A stretch of DNA of 64,000 nt from Rhodeus uyekii (GCA_037043235.1 JAWRVZ010000250.1:312501-376500), one strand, 5' to 3'; shown: positions 23,104 through 35,916, counted from the first letter of the stretch. Made by a program: numbers and translations. Notes: generated by a model from the sequence alone, not told the origin.

Positions 23104-23490
23104 TTTCAGCATCATTACTCCAGTCTTCAGTGTCACATGATTATAATATGATAATTTGAAGCTCAACAAACATTTATGATTATTAACAGTGTTGAAAAGT
23201 TCTGTGGAAATCGATACATATTTTATTTTTCAGGACTCTTTCATGCCAAAAGGATAAGCAAATAAATAAAATGAGTTATTATAAACATAATGGTTAATTT
23301 GCCCAAAAATGTTCATGATTCATAATAATCCATGCTGTCACTAAATCGTCTGGAGAGTAACTCTATAGTGCTGTAAGGACGCCACCTGCTGGACACACGC
23401 ACTCACCGCTGCCGTCAGTCGAATCCAGGGGGATTTTCAGGGAAGCTACTGGAGCAAAATAACACGGCGCACTTCAAAAGCACAATTATT

Positions 23491-23496
23491 TTTATT
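23491..23496 (-). terminator. ncdn: ncdn polyadenylation signal
   Basis: Minus-strand AATAAA lies 95 bases beyond the ncdn stop codon and is the nearest canonical signal. Confidence 0.6.
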
Positions 23497-23590
23497 CATT
23501 CAGTATTACAAATCCTTCTGCATATGACAAACAGAGAAATAAAGCCATATAGCAAGTGCTTACTGTACAGTCTCATCACATGCATGAGTT

Positions 23591-26500
23591 CTACTCCTGC
23601 ACAGATCTGGCGCTCCCGAGCAGCTCCCGGACGTCCCGCCGGCACAGAGGGCACTGATCAGCCGCGGCGCACAGCAGCTCCTGCAGGGCCTCCTGGGAAG
23701 CTCCGTCCGGCAGACGCCCCGTCCACATGCTCTGCAGCCACCCGTCCTCCCGGATCAGGCCGGTTATCCAGGGCTGCGCTCGGACACAGCCGGCCAGAGC
23801 CTGCAGACTGAGCCGCCACAGCTCTCCCGCCTCATCCCAGCGCTCCTCCCACAGATCACTGATCCGGCCGGATCGCACCGCACTCCCGAGGAAACACAGA
23901 ACCGAGGAGAAGAAACGGCGCTGGCTGGGATCTGCAGATTCAGAAAAAACTGTTTGGATATTCGTGTGTTCGTAACGCTCACTTAACCTCAACACTGAAA
24001 TAAACTAATAAATGAATCAGTTTAAATAAACATTTATTGGTTATCAGTCATATCACTTATTTTCATTTAAAAATATTTGTTATAATATTATTTAAAATAT
24101 ATTTTTTAGATATTTTTATTTATATCTGAATATCGTACAAGTTATATATTAATATTTTAATGCATTCTTAAACATTTTAGAGTCAAAAGTACATTGTTTA
24201 TTTACTTGACACATTTCTGCTTTTATTGCAAATGTTTCATTTGTGGATATTATTAGACAAAAACAGTTATTCATAAAATGTATCATAATGTAGTAACTTG
24301 CTTTGCCTCACTTTTTTTTTTAATATGTGCAGTTTGTCATTTAAATTTTTTTAGAAGTTTTCATAAGTTTGTTCTGTTTCTGTGTATCTATATATATAAA
24401 AATATAAATAGTCTTAGTTTTAGTTTAGGACTTATAAATAGGAAATGTTGCCTTGGTTGAAATAAAACTTGAAATTTACTTTTTATTTTTATTGTTTTTT
24501 TAAAGTAATGGTTTTAATTATTTACATTTTTACACACATGCATTTATCAGATGCTTTTATGCAAAGTAATTTGTATCGCATTCAAGAAACACATTGACAT
24601 TCTAATCAGTTCTTGCTTTCCCTGGGAATCGAACCCATGAACTTGATGTTGCAAGCGCTGCTCTCTACTGTTAGACACACAGGAAAGGTTTTAATTATAG
24701 TTAATGAAGTTAAATGGTAGATATCCCTAACGACCCACCAGCACCTGCGGACGCCGACCTCAATCTGCCAATCATGAGACCCAGCGTGCAATAGTTCGCC
24801 GCCAAGACCAAGAGGCGTGGCTTATGCAGGAGAACAGGAAGTGCCTCACTCAGCATGTTCTCCAGAGCGACGAAACAGGGATCACTCCTGAGAGAGAGAG
24901 AGAGACAGGATCAGCGCATCGAGCCGCAGTTATGGAACGAGCTGACGCTGTGACTTCGGCGGGGTTTACCTGACCCGCTCCGGTTCTGTGATGGCAAAGT
25001 TCAGTAAAGCTGAACACGCCGTTTCTAGACTGGGGTCTCGCGTCACCGTCTTCCCGCTCTGACCCTTTAAAGACGCCCAACCTTTGCTCAGAAAATCCAC
25101 AAGCAAAGCTGGAGTATCCAGAGAGAGAAGAACCCGCCGCGGCCCGTCTTCAGCGAAGAGATGACACAGAGCTGGGAGAAGATATCTGAGAGAGAGAGAG
25201 AGAGAGAGAGAGAAGTACAGTCTTTTAAACTCTTCCTGTTGTGTTTGCCACATTAATCTGAGCAGCACAGAGACACTCACTGCTTCCATTATAAAGAGGA
25301 AATATTACGCCATTTTTAAATCGCTTTTGTTTTCACTAGATCAGGTTTTCCTGCTTGAATGTTGGTTATTTTCCCCATATTTGTCTCTTCCCAGTCTGTC
25401 AGAAACGCTCTGTTTAGTTCCTGTCTCTATGAAGCCCCTCCTTCTGAAAGCACACTGTGCTCTGATTGGTCGAGAGCTTCCAGTGAGTTTGGGAAATGTC
25501 CCGCCCCTTCCCATTAACACCAGTTTCAAGACACGACTCACTCACTCAAGCCCCGCCCCTTTATTCTGCGCATGAATTATGATAATGAGGAATATTGTGA
25601 GTGTTTGTTCTGGAAGAAACTCAGGAATCAATGGAGGCATTTCAGGAGTTCAGAAACACTGACTCTGATAGAGAGAAGAACTGGAGCGCTTTCAGGATCA
25701 AACAGAAACATCTCACACTAAAGACAGACGGAGAAAAGCATCACACTTCTTAAAAAAACAAAAACAAGCATCATTTACTTCTTTAAATTAATGGCATGCC
25801 TTACTTAAGCGCAGCTTCTCTGCTCCAGGTCCCTTCAACTGATGAACTATTGCTGATGGACATCTTTGACATCCAATCAGCAAGCCCCTCTCCTTCCCCC
25901 CCGCCCTTGAAGTGACTCCTAGCATAGCCGACGAGGAACGGCAGGAGCTCAACGACGTCGTCCTTCAGACACGAGGTTTCTTCCGCGAGCCAAGCACAGA
26001 GCGAGCGGAACGTGGCGAACAGGAACGGCGAATCATACGCCGTCGGTTCCACCTAACGAGAGGATATAACATGAAAACATAAGTTTAATTAAAGTGCTTC
26101 ATAAAGAATTCTAATATATACACTACCATTCAATGAGTTGATTTTACATGATAAAAAAAGCTTTAATCACAGGAATAAATGACACTTTACTATATATTCA
26201 CATAGAAAACAGCTGTTTTACACTGATATAATATTACACTGTTTTACTGTATTTATCATCTAATAAATTCAGCTTTAATCACAGGAATAAATGACACTTT
26301 ACTATATATTCACATAGAAAACAGCTGTTTTACACTGATATAATATTACACTGTTTTACTGTATTTATCATCTAATAAATGCAGCTTTAATCACAGGAAT
26401 AAATGACACTTTACTATATATTCACATAGAAAACAGCTGTTTTACACTGATATAATATTACACTGTTTTACTGTATTTATCATCTAATAAATTCAGCTTT

Positions 26501-28929
26501 AATCACAGGAATAAATGACACTTTACTATATATTCACATAGAAAACAGCTGTTTTACACTGATATAATATTACACTGTTTTATTGTATTTATCATCTAAT
26601 AAATTCAGCTTTAATCACAGGAATAAATGACACTTTACTATATATTCACACAGAAAACAGCTGTTTTACACTGATATAATATTACACTGTTTTACTGTAT
26701 TTATCATCCAATGAATTCAGCTTTAATCACAGGAATAAATGACACTTTACTATATATTCACATAGAAAACAGCTGTTTTACTGTATTTATCATCTAATAA
26801 ATTCAGCTTTAATCACAGGAATAAATGACACTTTACTATATATTCACACAGAAAACAGCTGTTTTACACTGATATAATATTACACTGTTTTACTGTATTT
26901 ATCATCTAATAAATTCAGCTTTAATCACAGGAATAAATGACACTTTACTATATATTCACATAGAAAACAGCTGTTTTACACTGATATAATATTACACTGT
27001 TTTACTGTATTTATCATCTAATAAATTCAGCTTTAATCACAGGAATAAATGACACTTTACTATATATTCACATAGAAAACAGCTGTTTTACACTGATATA
27101 ATATTACACTGTTTTACTGTATTTACCATCTAATAAATTGCAGTCTTGGTGAGCAGAATTAAACCTTTGAACAACGGCACAGACGTTCAACTCTTGCTCT
27201 CTGACCTGTTTGAGATGGTATATTTCGGCAGAGAAGGCCTCCTCCAGAACGCCCAGGACCTGCCGGCTCTGCTGGAGACTCAGGCCGGTGATGTTGGTCT
27301 GTGGCGGGTCAGGACTCGACGGCGCCCCCTGGCTGCAGGCCTGCTCCATCGCCGCCTCCATGATCCGATAGCAGGCGGTGAGTGTGTGCTGCATCTGCGG
27401 GGCGATCTCTGTTCCCGGCGGCTCTTCCAGACCCATCCTCACCTCCACACACGCCCGGTTCACCAGCAAACAGCAGAACTTGGGCGGTCCCGTGAACTCC
27501 CATCCAAACAGATCCAGAAGGCAGGCAGAAACTACCAAAACTGGGCCTAAATGTTCCTTGCTGATTCTGCCCTGAACCAAAGGCCGCAGCGAAGCCCACA
27601 GATTACCCACAATCCCCTTCAGCGCCTGGCTTTCCGACTCGACCCCGGGTGGAGGGAGAAACGGCGGGATGTTTGAGCACATCTCTAACCTGGCCTGATC
27701 CGAAGCCTGGCAGAAGTTCTGCGAGACGAAGCCCAACAGCGAGAGCAGATCAGACGAGTGTTTATCCCAAGCCCGCAGTCTCACGCCGGAAGACAACATG
27801 TGTCCCAACAGCGGCAGGCCTTTCTCCCGGCTCAGAGTCTGACTCTTCAGCACGGCTCTCGCTAGAGCCGGAACCGCGCCGCGGGAGAGAAGCTGATCCG
27901 GACCTTGTGGTAAAGCACACACTGCGCTGAGCACCTGATAGCAGTCGCAGGCCAAAGCCTCGTCCAGGGCGCTCTGGGAGCTTCCCGTGTGGGATTCGCT
28001 GGTCTCGTCTTGTGTGCGTTTGTCTGTCCAGGTCGGGCCGTTCTCCAGAACGCTCAGGATCAGCGGGATTGTGCTGACAAGCTGTGGATGAGCGAGCATG
28101 TTTGCGTCAGTGCTGAGAGCAGCCAGTAGAGCCGAGGCGAGCGAGATCAAGTCCTGCGGGGGCAATCCGGAGCCGGCGTCCCCCCGAAACGCTGTGACCA
28201 GGAGCCGTGCCGGAAGATTCAAGCCGACCGCTTCAAAAATCCGATGGAGAGTCCCGGAATCCAGCTTTCCTGCGGGACACAGCCGCGTGATCTGAATGCA
28301 AGAGGAAACAACAGCATGAATTTAACTTGGAATATGCCATAAAACATTTGTGAATTTCCATCTCATGTGTTCAAGAAAACAAAATCAATCACTTCCTGGT
28401 GCAAAATATCAATAATGGAGAAGAAATAGTGGCTCATAAACGAGTCTCAGAGCATCAGATGAAACTCAATAAACAGCTATTTTTTTTTACCCAAAGGTTT
28501 AATCGCTTCAGGAACAAGAACAAATGTGGGCGGGGCTTGATTGTGATTGGATGGTTGTGGTTTGATATTGGTGGATCATATGATTGACAGGTTGTTGCCC
28601 CGCCCCCTTATCATCAGAGAACATGCTTTTATTCTCATTCAACATTACCGGCAACATGAATTTAAAACAATAACGTTCTGAAATTTTACATTAAAAACCA
28701 TGATTTCATGGTTACTAAGTGAAATAGTGAGTGAGATGTCAGTCAGCCGTCGATCAGAAGAAGAGGATGAACGGATGTTTACCAGGAGTAGCGCTGCTAA
28801 AACATGGCTGTCGTTCTTGGCGTGAGTGAGAGTGTGCAGACAGCGCTCCAGAACCTCTCTCTGAGACGGAGACAGGACACACATGGATCCGGCCGGAAGC
28901 GGAGGGAGGGGGATCCCGTTCTCTGCCAT
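23591..28929 (-). CDS. ncdn: Neurochondrin
   Basis: Neurochondrin is an all-alpha, armadillo-like cytoplasmic protein; in mammals it acts in neurite outgrowth, CaMKII regulation and mGluR5 signalling. Six coding exons join in phase to 726 codons (human 729): 28783-28929 (start MAENGIPLPPL), 27206-28291, 25805-26052, 24970-25185, 24745-24887 and 23591-23931 (TAG stop). Family blocks visible include AKNDSHVLAALLL, RIFEAVGLNLPARLL, LVNRACVEVRMGLEE, CAWLAEETSCLKDDVVELLPFLVGYA, LPALCHLFAEDGPR, LAANYCTLGLMIGRL and LSLQALAGCVRAQPW. The MAENG methionine was chosen because the frame upstream offers no other ATG. Intron 2 carries a 112-bp satellite array and intron 5 a SINE. The 5' end is duplicated at 60050-61014. 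Confidence 0.95.
24535..24686 (-). mobile_element. tRNA-derived SINE in ncdn intron 5
   Basis: This is the inverted counterpart of the SINE at 14130: B-box GGGTTCGATTCCCAG read on the minus strand at ~24623-24640, the same AACAGTAGAGAGCAGCGCTTGC head, and a decayed tail (AAGCATCTGATAAATG). Confidence 0.75.
26155..27135 (-). repeat. 112-bp satellite array in ncdn intron 2
   Basis: About nine monomers are in inverse orientation to the arrays at 5456 and 22106. One monomer near 26775 has lost ~35 bp. The array stops ~70 bp before the exon 2 donor (27206) and leaves little other intron sequence. Because ncdn is on the minus strand, the satellite has the same sense relative to ncdn as it has to psmb2. 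Confidence 0.95.
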
Positions 28930-29172
28930 CTTCTGATCCAACCAGCAGAAGATGTGCGGTTACAAACCAGAGTCTATGAGGCTTAAACCGCTCAGATTCA
29001 GGAGAAACGGCTGAGGAACGGCTCAAAACAGGCCTAAAAGTTCAATCACAGGCATTCAGAGACATTAAACAGCTGAAATTATGACATAATAAATATACAT
29101 TATGACTTTAAAAATCATAATCATGACATTTAAAGTTGAAATAGTGACAAAAAGTTGAAATTATGACATAAT
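28201..29172 (-). repeat. Source segment of ncdn 5'-end duplication
   Basis: This segment (start of exon 2, intron 1, exon 1 and ~240 bp of upstream sequence) recurs at 60050-61014 with only scattered differences. The right limit is where ATTATGACAT is followed by different sequence in the two copies. Confidence 0.93.
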
Positions 29173-29539
29173 AAATGGAAATTATGACTTTAAAAATAAT
29201 CATGAAATTAAAAGTTAAAATTGACAAAATGTTTAAATTATGACATAATAAAATGGAAATTATGATAGAAAGTCATAACAGCTTTAAGTTCGTAACTATG
29301 TCTTAGCGTGTGTTATGTGGCGTTTATCTCATGAAGAGTAAATGTTTGATAATTGTGATTTATGATTTTAAGTTTGCGATTCAATCAAACGAGGCTGACT
29401 ATGTTTTATTTTTGTATTATAACTAACTCATACGGACTGAGCAGCTGGCAAACATAAACATACACGTGTTTGACCCTTCAACAAGAAATGAATGATTTTA
29501 ATGATTTATAAAACAATAAATCGAATAAATGCGTATTTT

Positions 29540-29690
29540 CATACCATATGCGGAGAAGAACCGAGACCAGGAGTACCGGGCACGCGCACGTTGAAACAAC
29601 ACAGAGCTGGAAACCTCGCGGGACTTCACGAGACTTTCAGGAGAGCGCTCGATTTCAAAATAAAAGCATTCTGCTCAGGAAATGCGTACA
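29540..29690 (-). promoter_or_regulatory. ncdn: Candidate ncdn promoter / 5' exon region
   Basis: A short CpG-rich stretch (GGGCACGCGCACG, CCTCGCGGGACTTCACGAGAC) lies in AT-rich DNA ~600 bp upstream of the ncdn start codon. On the minus strand it is followed by a donor-like CATATGGTATGA. It could be the transcription start with a non-coding first exon. No transcript evidence is available here. Confidence 0.35.
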
Positions 29691-29711
29691 AATAATATTG
29701 AGAATTATATA

Positions 29712-31973
29712 CAGTGGAGTTCATTTATTTCGACTCATTGTTAACTCGCCAATACTATTATGTCGACGTTTCTGAAGTGGAACCGCCAAACTCCCTATTT
29801 GTCTTAGTATTTTCTTGTGGGTTATGTCGATTCTGTTATGTTGCCGAAATCTAATATCTCGAGCACAAAAGAGGGACAAATTCGCCACTTCACATGGTTA
29901 TTTTGTGACTAATTTGCGTACCTAGTTAACTGCGCATGCGCTGAGTTTGCGTTGCACGTGGATCGCGTCTGCTCACGCAGTGTTGCCAACTTAGCGACTT
30001 TGTCGCTATATTTAGCGACTTTTCAGACCCCTCTAGCGACAAATTTTCAAAAAAGCGACTAGCGACAAATCTAGCGACTTTATCTTGAGCTATTGGCGAC
30101 TTTTGGCGACTTTCTGAAGTGAAAGCACATATCGTTCTTACTCTTCTCAAGGAGCAGCGAGTGCAGCCGTGGGCCGCATCCCCATCCCAAAGCACTCACA
30201 GGCGGCCCAAACCTCGCGCAGCAGCCGATCCCAGATGCAGGGAGAGCAGGAAATCTTCCCTCCTCCACGTCCAGACTGCAAATGAATCGCGCATGTCCCG
30301 CAAATGGCAGCACGGGATGTAAAATGTTCTTTGTCTAAACATAATTAAACCCTAACTGGAAACACTTTATTTTACGGTCCAATTCTCACTATTAACTAGT
30401 AGTTTTTTTTTTGGATATTGGCCATTTACTAGGCTAATTATAAATGTAAAATATGAATGCCTTATTTTCCATGATCATATTGTACATCCCTTAATCATAC
30501 CTAGAAATTTACTTATAGTTTTATATTCAGCGAGATCCCAGATGTGAGGTTGTTAGGGGGGTTTGGGGCCATGCTCCCCTGAGAAAATTTTGATTTCTAT
30601 GATGTGCATTTTAAGATGTTCTGAAGGCCAAAAAATATGATAACAATATAGCTTGAAAACCATGTCAGTGGGCAGTGGATTATTTGTCTTCTTATCCCCA
30701 GATCTCTCTTTTTCTCTTTGTTTTTATTTTGCCCTGTCTCTTCACCTAAAGTTGAGCTTTGACTGATTCTTTTCATCATTGAAGAAAGTAAACATTAACT
30801 AATTAACTGATATTTATATGTTTTATTCATCCTTTTCGCAGACATGTTAATTTATTAAAAGCTACCAGGAAAGCTAGGTAACTTAGCTTATTAAATTAAT
30901 TCACAATCTGCACACATTCATTACTAATCTTATGCCTGATACAGGCTGAAAAAAGCTGAGCTTTTTTAATTTACTGAAGGTAATTTTCAAATGGAATTAT
31001 ATTAATTTACAATAATCTGATAAAAATGGCTTTGTTATAGTTATTGTTCGTTAATTAGGCTACATTATGAATAACATTAGATATTCATCCTCATCCGCTT
31101 CTGTGTGCACATAAGCCCGACTTCCAAGTATGCAGTCTAGAACAGCGTGATGACGTCACGAATATGCTAATTTTACGTATGACGTCATCTAGCGACTTTT
31201 AGCGACTTTTTGGCCAGGCTTTAGCGACTTTCCTTTGAAAATAGTTGGCAACAGTGTGCTCACGGTTCACTCCCTGTCGTTGATCTCGTCTGACGGAAAA
31301 CACGCTGTAGCATCCCGCACGTTTTTTGTGATTTTGTGAGCAATCTTTGTGTTTGCATTGTTGGAGAATATAATTAAAGGTTTGTATCAAGAATCGAAGG
31401 TGGTTTTAATTGTTGTGGTTTTACATATGCCTTTTGTTGTTAGAAAACATTTACAAGTGTATGTAAAAATTTTTAGATGAATGCCGATCGCGGCAACTCT
31501 GTTGTGTAAAAAGACACCAAAAAACACAAGCATGTACATTCTCATTTAATAACTCACATCATGTACATCAATAAATGTTCATTTTTCGTTCTTGCAAGGG
31601 TTGTTATCTTTGGCGTTTGCAATATCACTCTGACAGCTGGCGCTGATAGGCTGTCTGACCTGTCAATCATGCAAGAAGACGTGATTGGCTGTGCTGCCAT
31701 GAGGGCGGGCTCTTCTCATCTCATATGATGATCAATACAACATGCTTCTTAAAGGGATGAGCGCAGCGGGAGAGACTGATTTGTCATTTTCTTCTGATTC
31801 TGACTTGTTTGTTTGTTTTCCGAGCCTGAACAGTTATGGATAATTGACGTCATGTGAGCAACATTTGAAATTCAAAATGTGATCTTACACAAAAAAGTAA
31901 ATCGGTAATATATGTTATATGGTGTTATCTCGATGCTTTTTTGCAACCCCCGAGGCCGTCGACATAACCACTG
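29712..31973. mobile_element. Possible TA-flanked DNA element hosting a hAT insertion
   Basis: CAGTGG at the left and CCACTG at the right, each flanked by TA, enclose both sides of the hAT at 29978-31256. TTATGTCGAC-like motifs occur near both ends (29757 and, inverted, ~31957). Without the hAT the element would be ~980 bp. The end similarity is short, so this is a weak call. Confidence 0.3.
29978..31256. mobile_element. Non-autonomous hAT element with 8-bp target duplication
   Basis: Ends CAGTGTTGCCAAC and GTTGGCAACAGTG are inverted repeats, flanked by the duplication TGCTCACG (29970-29977 and 31257-31264). Just inside both ends lie multiple TTTAGCGACTTT motifs (29990-30110 and 31188-31235), a subterminal repeat cluster of the kind transposases bind. 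No transposase coding is seen in the ~1.28 kb. Confidence 0.9.
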
Positions 31974-31979
31974 TATTAC

Positions 31980-32345
31980 CAACATATGAGAAATCTCAGA
32001 ATCATTGGAATGAAATGCGAAACTGTGAAAATAAGGAGTTTTATTTTATTGACACATTTAGAAATACATTTTAAAGCAAGGCACACAAATAATTATAGAA
32101 CAAATATTACACTGCAACTATTAAGACTAATAGTGCCAGAAATATAATACACAGGATAAAATAAAAATAAAAATATAAACTAAAAAGTGAGTGAACATCG
32201 GGCATGTCAAAAAACATTTTAAATAAGTAATGATAGCTAAATAAATAATATTGATAGCGTTGATAGCTAATAATTAAAACAACTCAAATTTATTTTCTTG
32301 ACTGAATTTAAAGCTCTATCCGTGACACAGGAAAAAGTAAATTAC

Positions 32346-32390
<45 letters not shown>

Positions 32391-32460
32391 CACTTAATGC
32401 ACACTTCCGTGCAGTAACCCTTTTATCTAAAACAATTCGCACTTCTGTGCAGTAATTCTA
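31980..32460. repeat. AT-rich spacer with (GA)n microsatellite
   Basis: No gene. A pure GA run lies at 32350-32386; the rest is AT-rich. Confidence 0.6.
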
Positions 32461-32466
32461 TTTTCT

Positions 32467-33140
32467 CTATTTCCACAGACAAAACGCATAAAGAACAGAC
32501 CAACAATGTGCACTCTTACCAACCAGTCTACGCATGCGCTGTCTCCAAAGATCGGAACCCACAACTCTTATATTTAATCTTAATTCATCAATTTTAGGGC
32601 TCGTTTGCTGAGATCTTTTTGCAGGTAGCCCCCAAGGGATCGACAAGGGATCGTACAAGGCAAAATTATAAGCAAAAATGCTTACCTCTTGTTTTAGGCG
32701 CCTTTTTTGTTTTGTTTTGTAAGATCCCTCGTCAGCAGCAACCCCACAGGGGTCACCCTGATCTCCCGCAAGCCCCACGTTGGGCGCCAAATAAGTCATG
32801 GCAAATCTGCACTAGCTTACTTCAATCTAGAAAAAGGCTCAGAGTCGAAGGTTCCGGGTCTTCAAAGATGTATTCTTTATTGCCAGGCAAAAAAGAGAGA
32901 TGACAGGTTCAAAACAACAAAGCATCATCTAACTATACAGTCTGAAACCTCACATATTATACCTTTTTCATAGCTTTCTTTACCCAATATTCTTTCTCCT
33001 AAGTAACTTTTTCTTTTTGCTTGACCTTGGCGTTCCGCCACCATTAGTTACTTTCCTATGTATCTCTTAATTTTATTGGTGGAAAATACCCAGCTGTGTT
33101 ATTTTTTTCAAAACTTGAACTTAATGAACCTTAACCTATT
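32467..33140 (-). mobile_element. Retroviral-type LTR with tRNA-Lys primer site and leader
   Basis: On the minus strand an LTR-like region (~33140-32793) has a TATA-type box (GGTATAATATG, ~32957-32965) and, ~80 bp on, AATAAA (32876-32881). It is followed directly by TGGCGCCCAACGTGGGGC (32772-32789), the classical primer-binding site for tRNA-Lys-1,2. Beyond it lies a leader with a splice-donor-like AAGAGGTAAGC (~32685). No gag, pol or env coding follows, so only the 5' LTR and leader survive. The exact LTR ends are uncertain. An endogenous retrovirus is the best reading, but a Lys-primed LTR retrotransposon is possible. Confidence 0.6.
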
Positions 33141-34940
33141 GTAGGGGAATTTACAGTTAAGACCCGAGGACCAGATATGTTGAATGAAGACCAGGAGTCA
33201 GAAGTGCAGTCAATAGAAGAAATTTTAGTGAAGTTTAGTTTGCAGTTTCATCAGCAGAAGCTTCAGGTCTCACAAGGAGCTCGTAGGCCGCCCCAAATAC
33301 AATAACATTGTTACAGCAATTATACTCTAACAGAGGGTGCTAACCACGTCAATGCTGACGTTTAAATGTTTCTGATTGGCTAAGAAAGAAAGAAAGATAA
33401 ACAAAACTAGTAATTTTCCACACAAGAGCAGACAGTCTGAGGCATATCTCCGTTGATCACATGGTTGACGGGTTCGTGACGTGGCTTGTCGAGAACAACA
33501 AGTCATTCCGTCTCCTGATGGTGCCAGTTAATCACCTCACCAATACAGACCATATTAACGCACACACAGAGATACACAGCTTCTCCAAGGCTGAACTCGG
33601 CTCAGACTCCAACAATCAACCAAAACATTCTGATAACTGTTGAGAAGTGCTGACAATATTCATCCTTACTCAATGGAAAACTACAACAAAGTGAAAGGTT
33701 TTAACTAATAAAAATCCCTAATTTGATTATAAATCATTCTTTACAATTCATTCAAATAAGAAAAAGGAAAAGAACATGAAAAATAAGACAAAGAAAAGAA
33801 TATAGGTACAAATAAGAAAAATAAAAGAATATATATATATAAGCGGCATGGATTTCCGAATAGTATCTTTCAGTCCCTCCTATTAGGTCAAATGTGTAGT
33901 GAAACAACATCTGGGCTATCAATTAATGCCGCTACAATTTGATATATTCACCCTTGCTCTAATTCCGGTTAAAATTTAATAAAACAAAAAATATGATTAC
34001 CCTTCACAGACTTAACTGGAACAGAATATCTTACAGAGCACAGAGTGTGTTATTGACCTTCAAAACAAAAGACATAGTTTTATTTAAATGTCTTACACTG
34101 CCATTATAAATCTTGGCTATTTTAGTTTATCATCAAATTAAATGGATTTAAAAATTAAATACATATTTATTCTCTAGAAGACGGGCTAAATGAGCAAATA
34201 GTGTTATTACATTCCCAATAAAATCCCCACACATAACAGCAGGTATAGGGTTAAACACCCATCTCTAGATCAATCCCTCAGTCATCTCTCAGATAACAAG
34301 CACACACATTGCATTATAATTGAAAATACCAAGAAATACACTTCTTTGTTGTTTTTGTTGTTGTAAATAAACAACAAAACAAAAACAAAACAATAATTTC
34401 CAATTCATTGTAGAATACATGAAATAAGAGTGTTAATCAATTTCACTACACCTCTTAAAATTTTTTTTAACAAAGGTGGTCTAAATAAAAAATAAACAAT
34501 GAAAGAATAAATAAATCAGATTATTCAGTCTAAGATTTGAGTTTCTTCTGAAAGTGTCATTCATTTAACAGGCAAATAGCGTGTACCATCTTAATTGCAG
34601 GACATCTTAAAATTTTCTTTTTCAAAAACAGAAATAAAATATAACTACAAGCAGCCATGACGGGGCCAAGCACAAGGAGGACACTGAATGTCATGCCGAC
34701 TTGGCAGGCAGCATCAGACCAACAGCAGTAAAAAAAACTCGAGACATTTCAATATGACTTTAGTCTAATTGGCTGAAAAATCATCAGTACGGTCTTTAGT
34801 AAGTCGATTTAATGGTTTATCACTTTCGACCAGTAGATGGCGCTGTAACCAAACTGGTTACACCAAACAAGGTTTATCAAACTATAAAGATTTTTCAGTG
34901 AAAGGAATCCCAGGCATCCAATGACATGATAAAGACATCC
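33141..34940. other. Unassigned repeat-like spacer
   Basis: No coding signal. 33140-33310 (AGTCAGAAGTGCAGTCAATAG...) has the look of another LTR fragment, but I cannot delimit it. 34640-34740 (CTACAAGCAGCCATGACGG...) resembles a dispersed cyprinid repeat. The rest is AT-rich. Confidence 0.3.
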
Positions 34941-34948
34941 CTTATTAC

Positions 34949-35540
34949 TAGGGACCAACCAAATTCACGATTTCACGGCCGTGACATTTTCTGTGAAATC
35001 GGCCACTTTCCGTGAAAACACCCAACAAGCGTGAAATAGTGAAATTTCTATTGAAGATAAATATTTTACTGATAAAGAGTATACCAGGAGCAGATGATCG
35101 TAGCGTCTTAGCCGAGTTTGCAGCCTACTAAACAGAAGCAAAAGAAGTTCCGCCGGATACGAGTATAACAGCATTCTGGCGTTCGCACAGCAGTCGGTTT
35201 CCTCTGCTGAACCGGCTGCATTACGCTACCAGAATATGTCAGCAACCACGTTCGTTTGGCCACGAAAAACTAAATTATTTCATTAATGTCACGTGGCATT
35301 GCGGAGTCTGTGGCTACGTGCGTTGTAGTCGTATTTTGTTTCCTTTTTGTTTTTTAATACAGGTGAACAGTCGAAAAGTGGTATTTTAGAATACAAAACA
35401 GCGAGTGTGACAGCAGATGGACTGATTGCAGTGATTGGTGCCTAAAAATTGTACCCGTGAATTCTCTGTGAAATCGAATGTTTTTGTAAAAACCTTCCGT
35501 GAAATTGCGAATTTTTACCCGTGAATTTGGTTGGTCCCTA
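34949..35540. mobile_element. hAT MITE A (592 bp)
   Basis: Ends TAGGGACCAACCAAATTCACG and the inverted CGTGAATTTGGTTGGTCCCTA are flanked by the perfect 8-bp duplication CTTATTAC (34941-34948 and 35541-35548). It has no transposase. Its subterminal regions are rich in GTGAAAT/CGTGAAA motifs. Its right half, with target duplication and flank, was copied to 38795-39138. Confidence 0.93.
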
Positions 35541-35683
35541 CTTATTACCAAATAAAATAAACTCAGACTTACTCTCATTCAGCTGGAGAAAATTGTTAGC
35601 CAGCAATTACATTTATCTAAACCAGAGGTGCCCAAACTAGGGCCCGCGGGCCGTAACCTTTGATTTTGCCCGCCGTACCGTCC

Positions 35684-35725
<42 letters not shown>

Positions 35726-35916
35726 AGAGAGCGCGCGAGATACCTTTGACACAGATTGTCATTTCTAATTTGACATAACAATATTTTTGTTTTATAGTTG
35801 AACTACAACAGAGTAAACTGAAATTTTTATTGTAAATGCGCAATTCAAGGCGCGGCGCAGCACTGCGTGCTTTGCGACACCTGACGTCAATAAACGTCAA
35901 CAAATTAAACGCAATA

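Noticed and set aside
24745..24791. Alternative reading of ncdn exon 5 as the end of a separate minus-strand gene
   Set aside because: Splice phases join exon 5 cleanly to exons 4 and 6, and the joined protein matches neurochondrin throughout.
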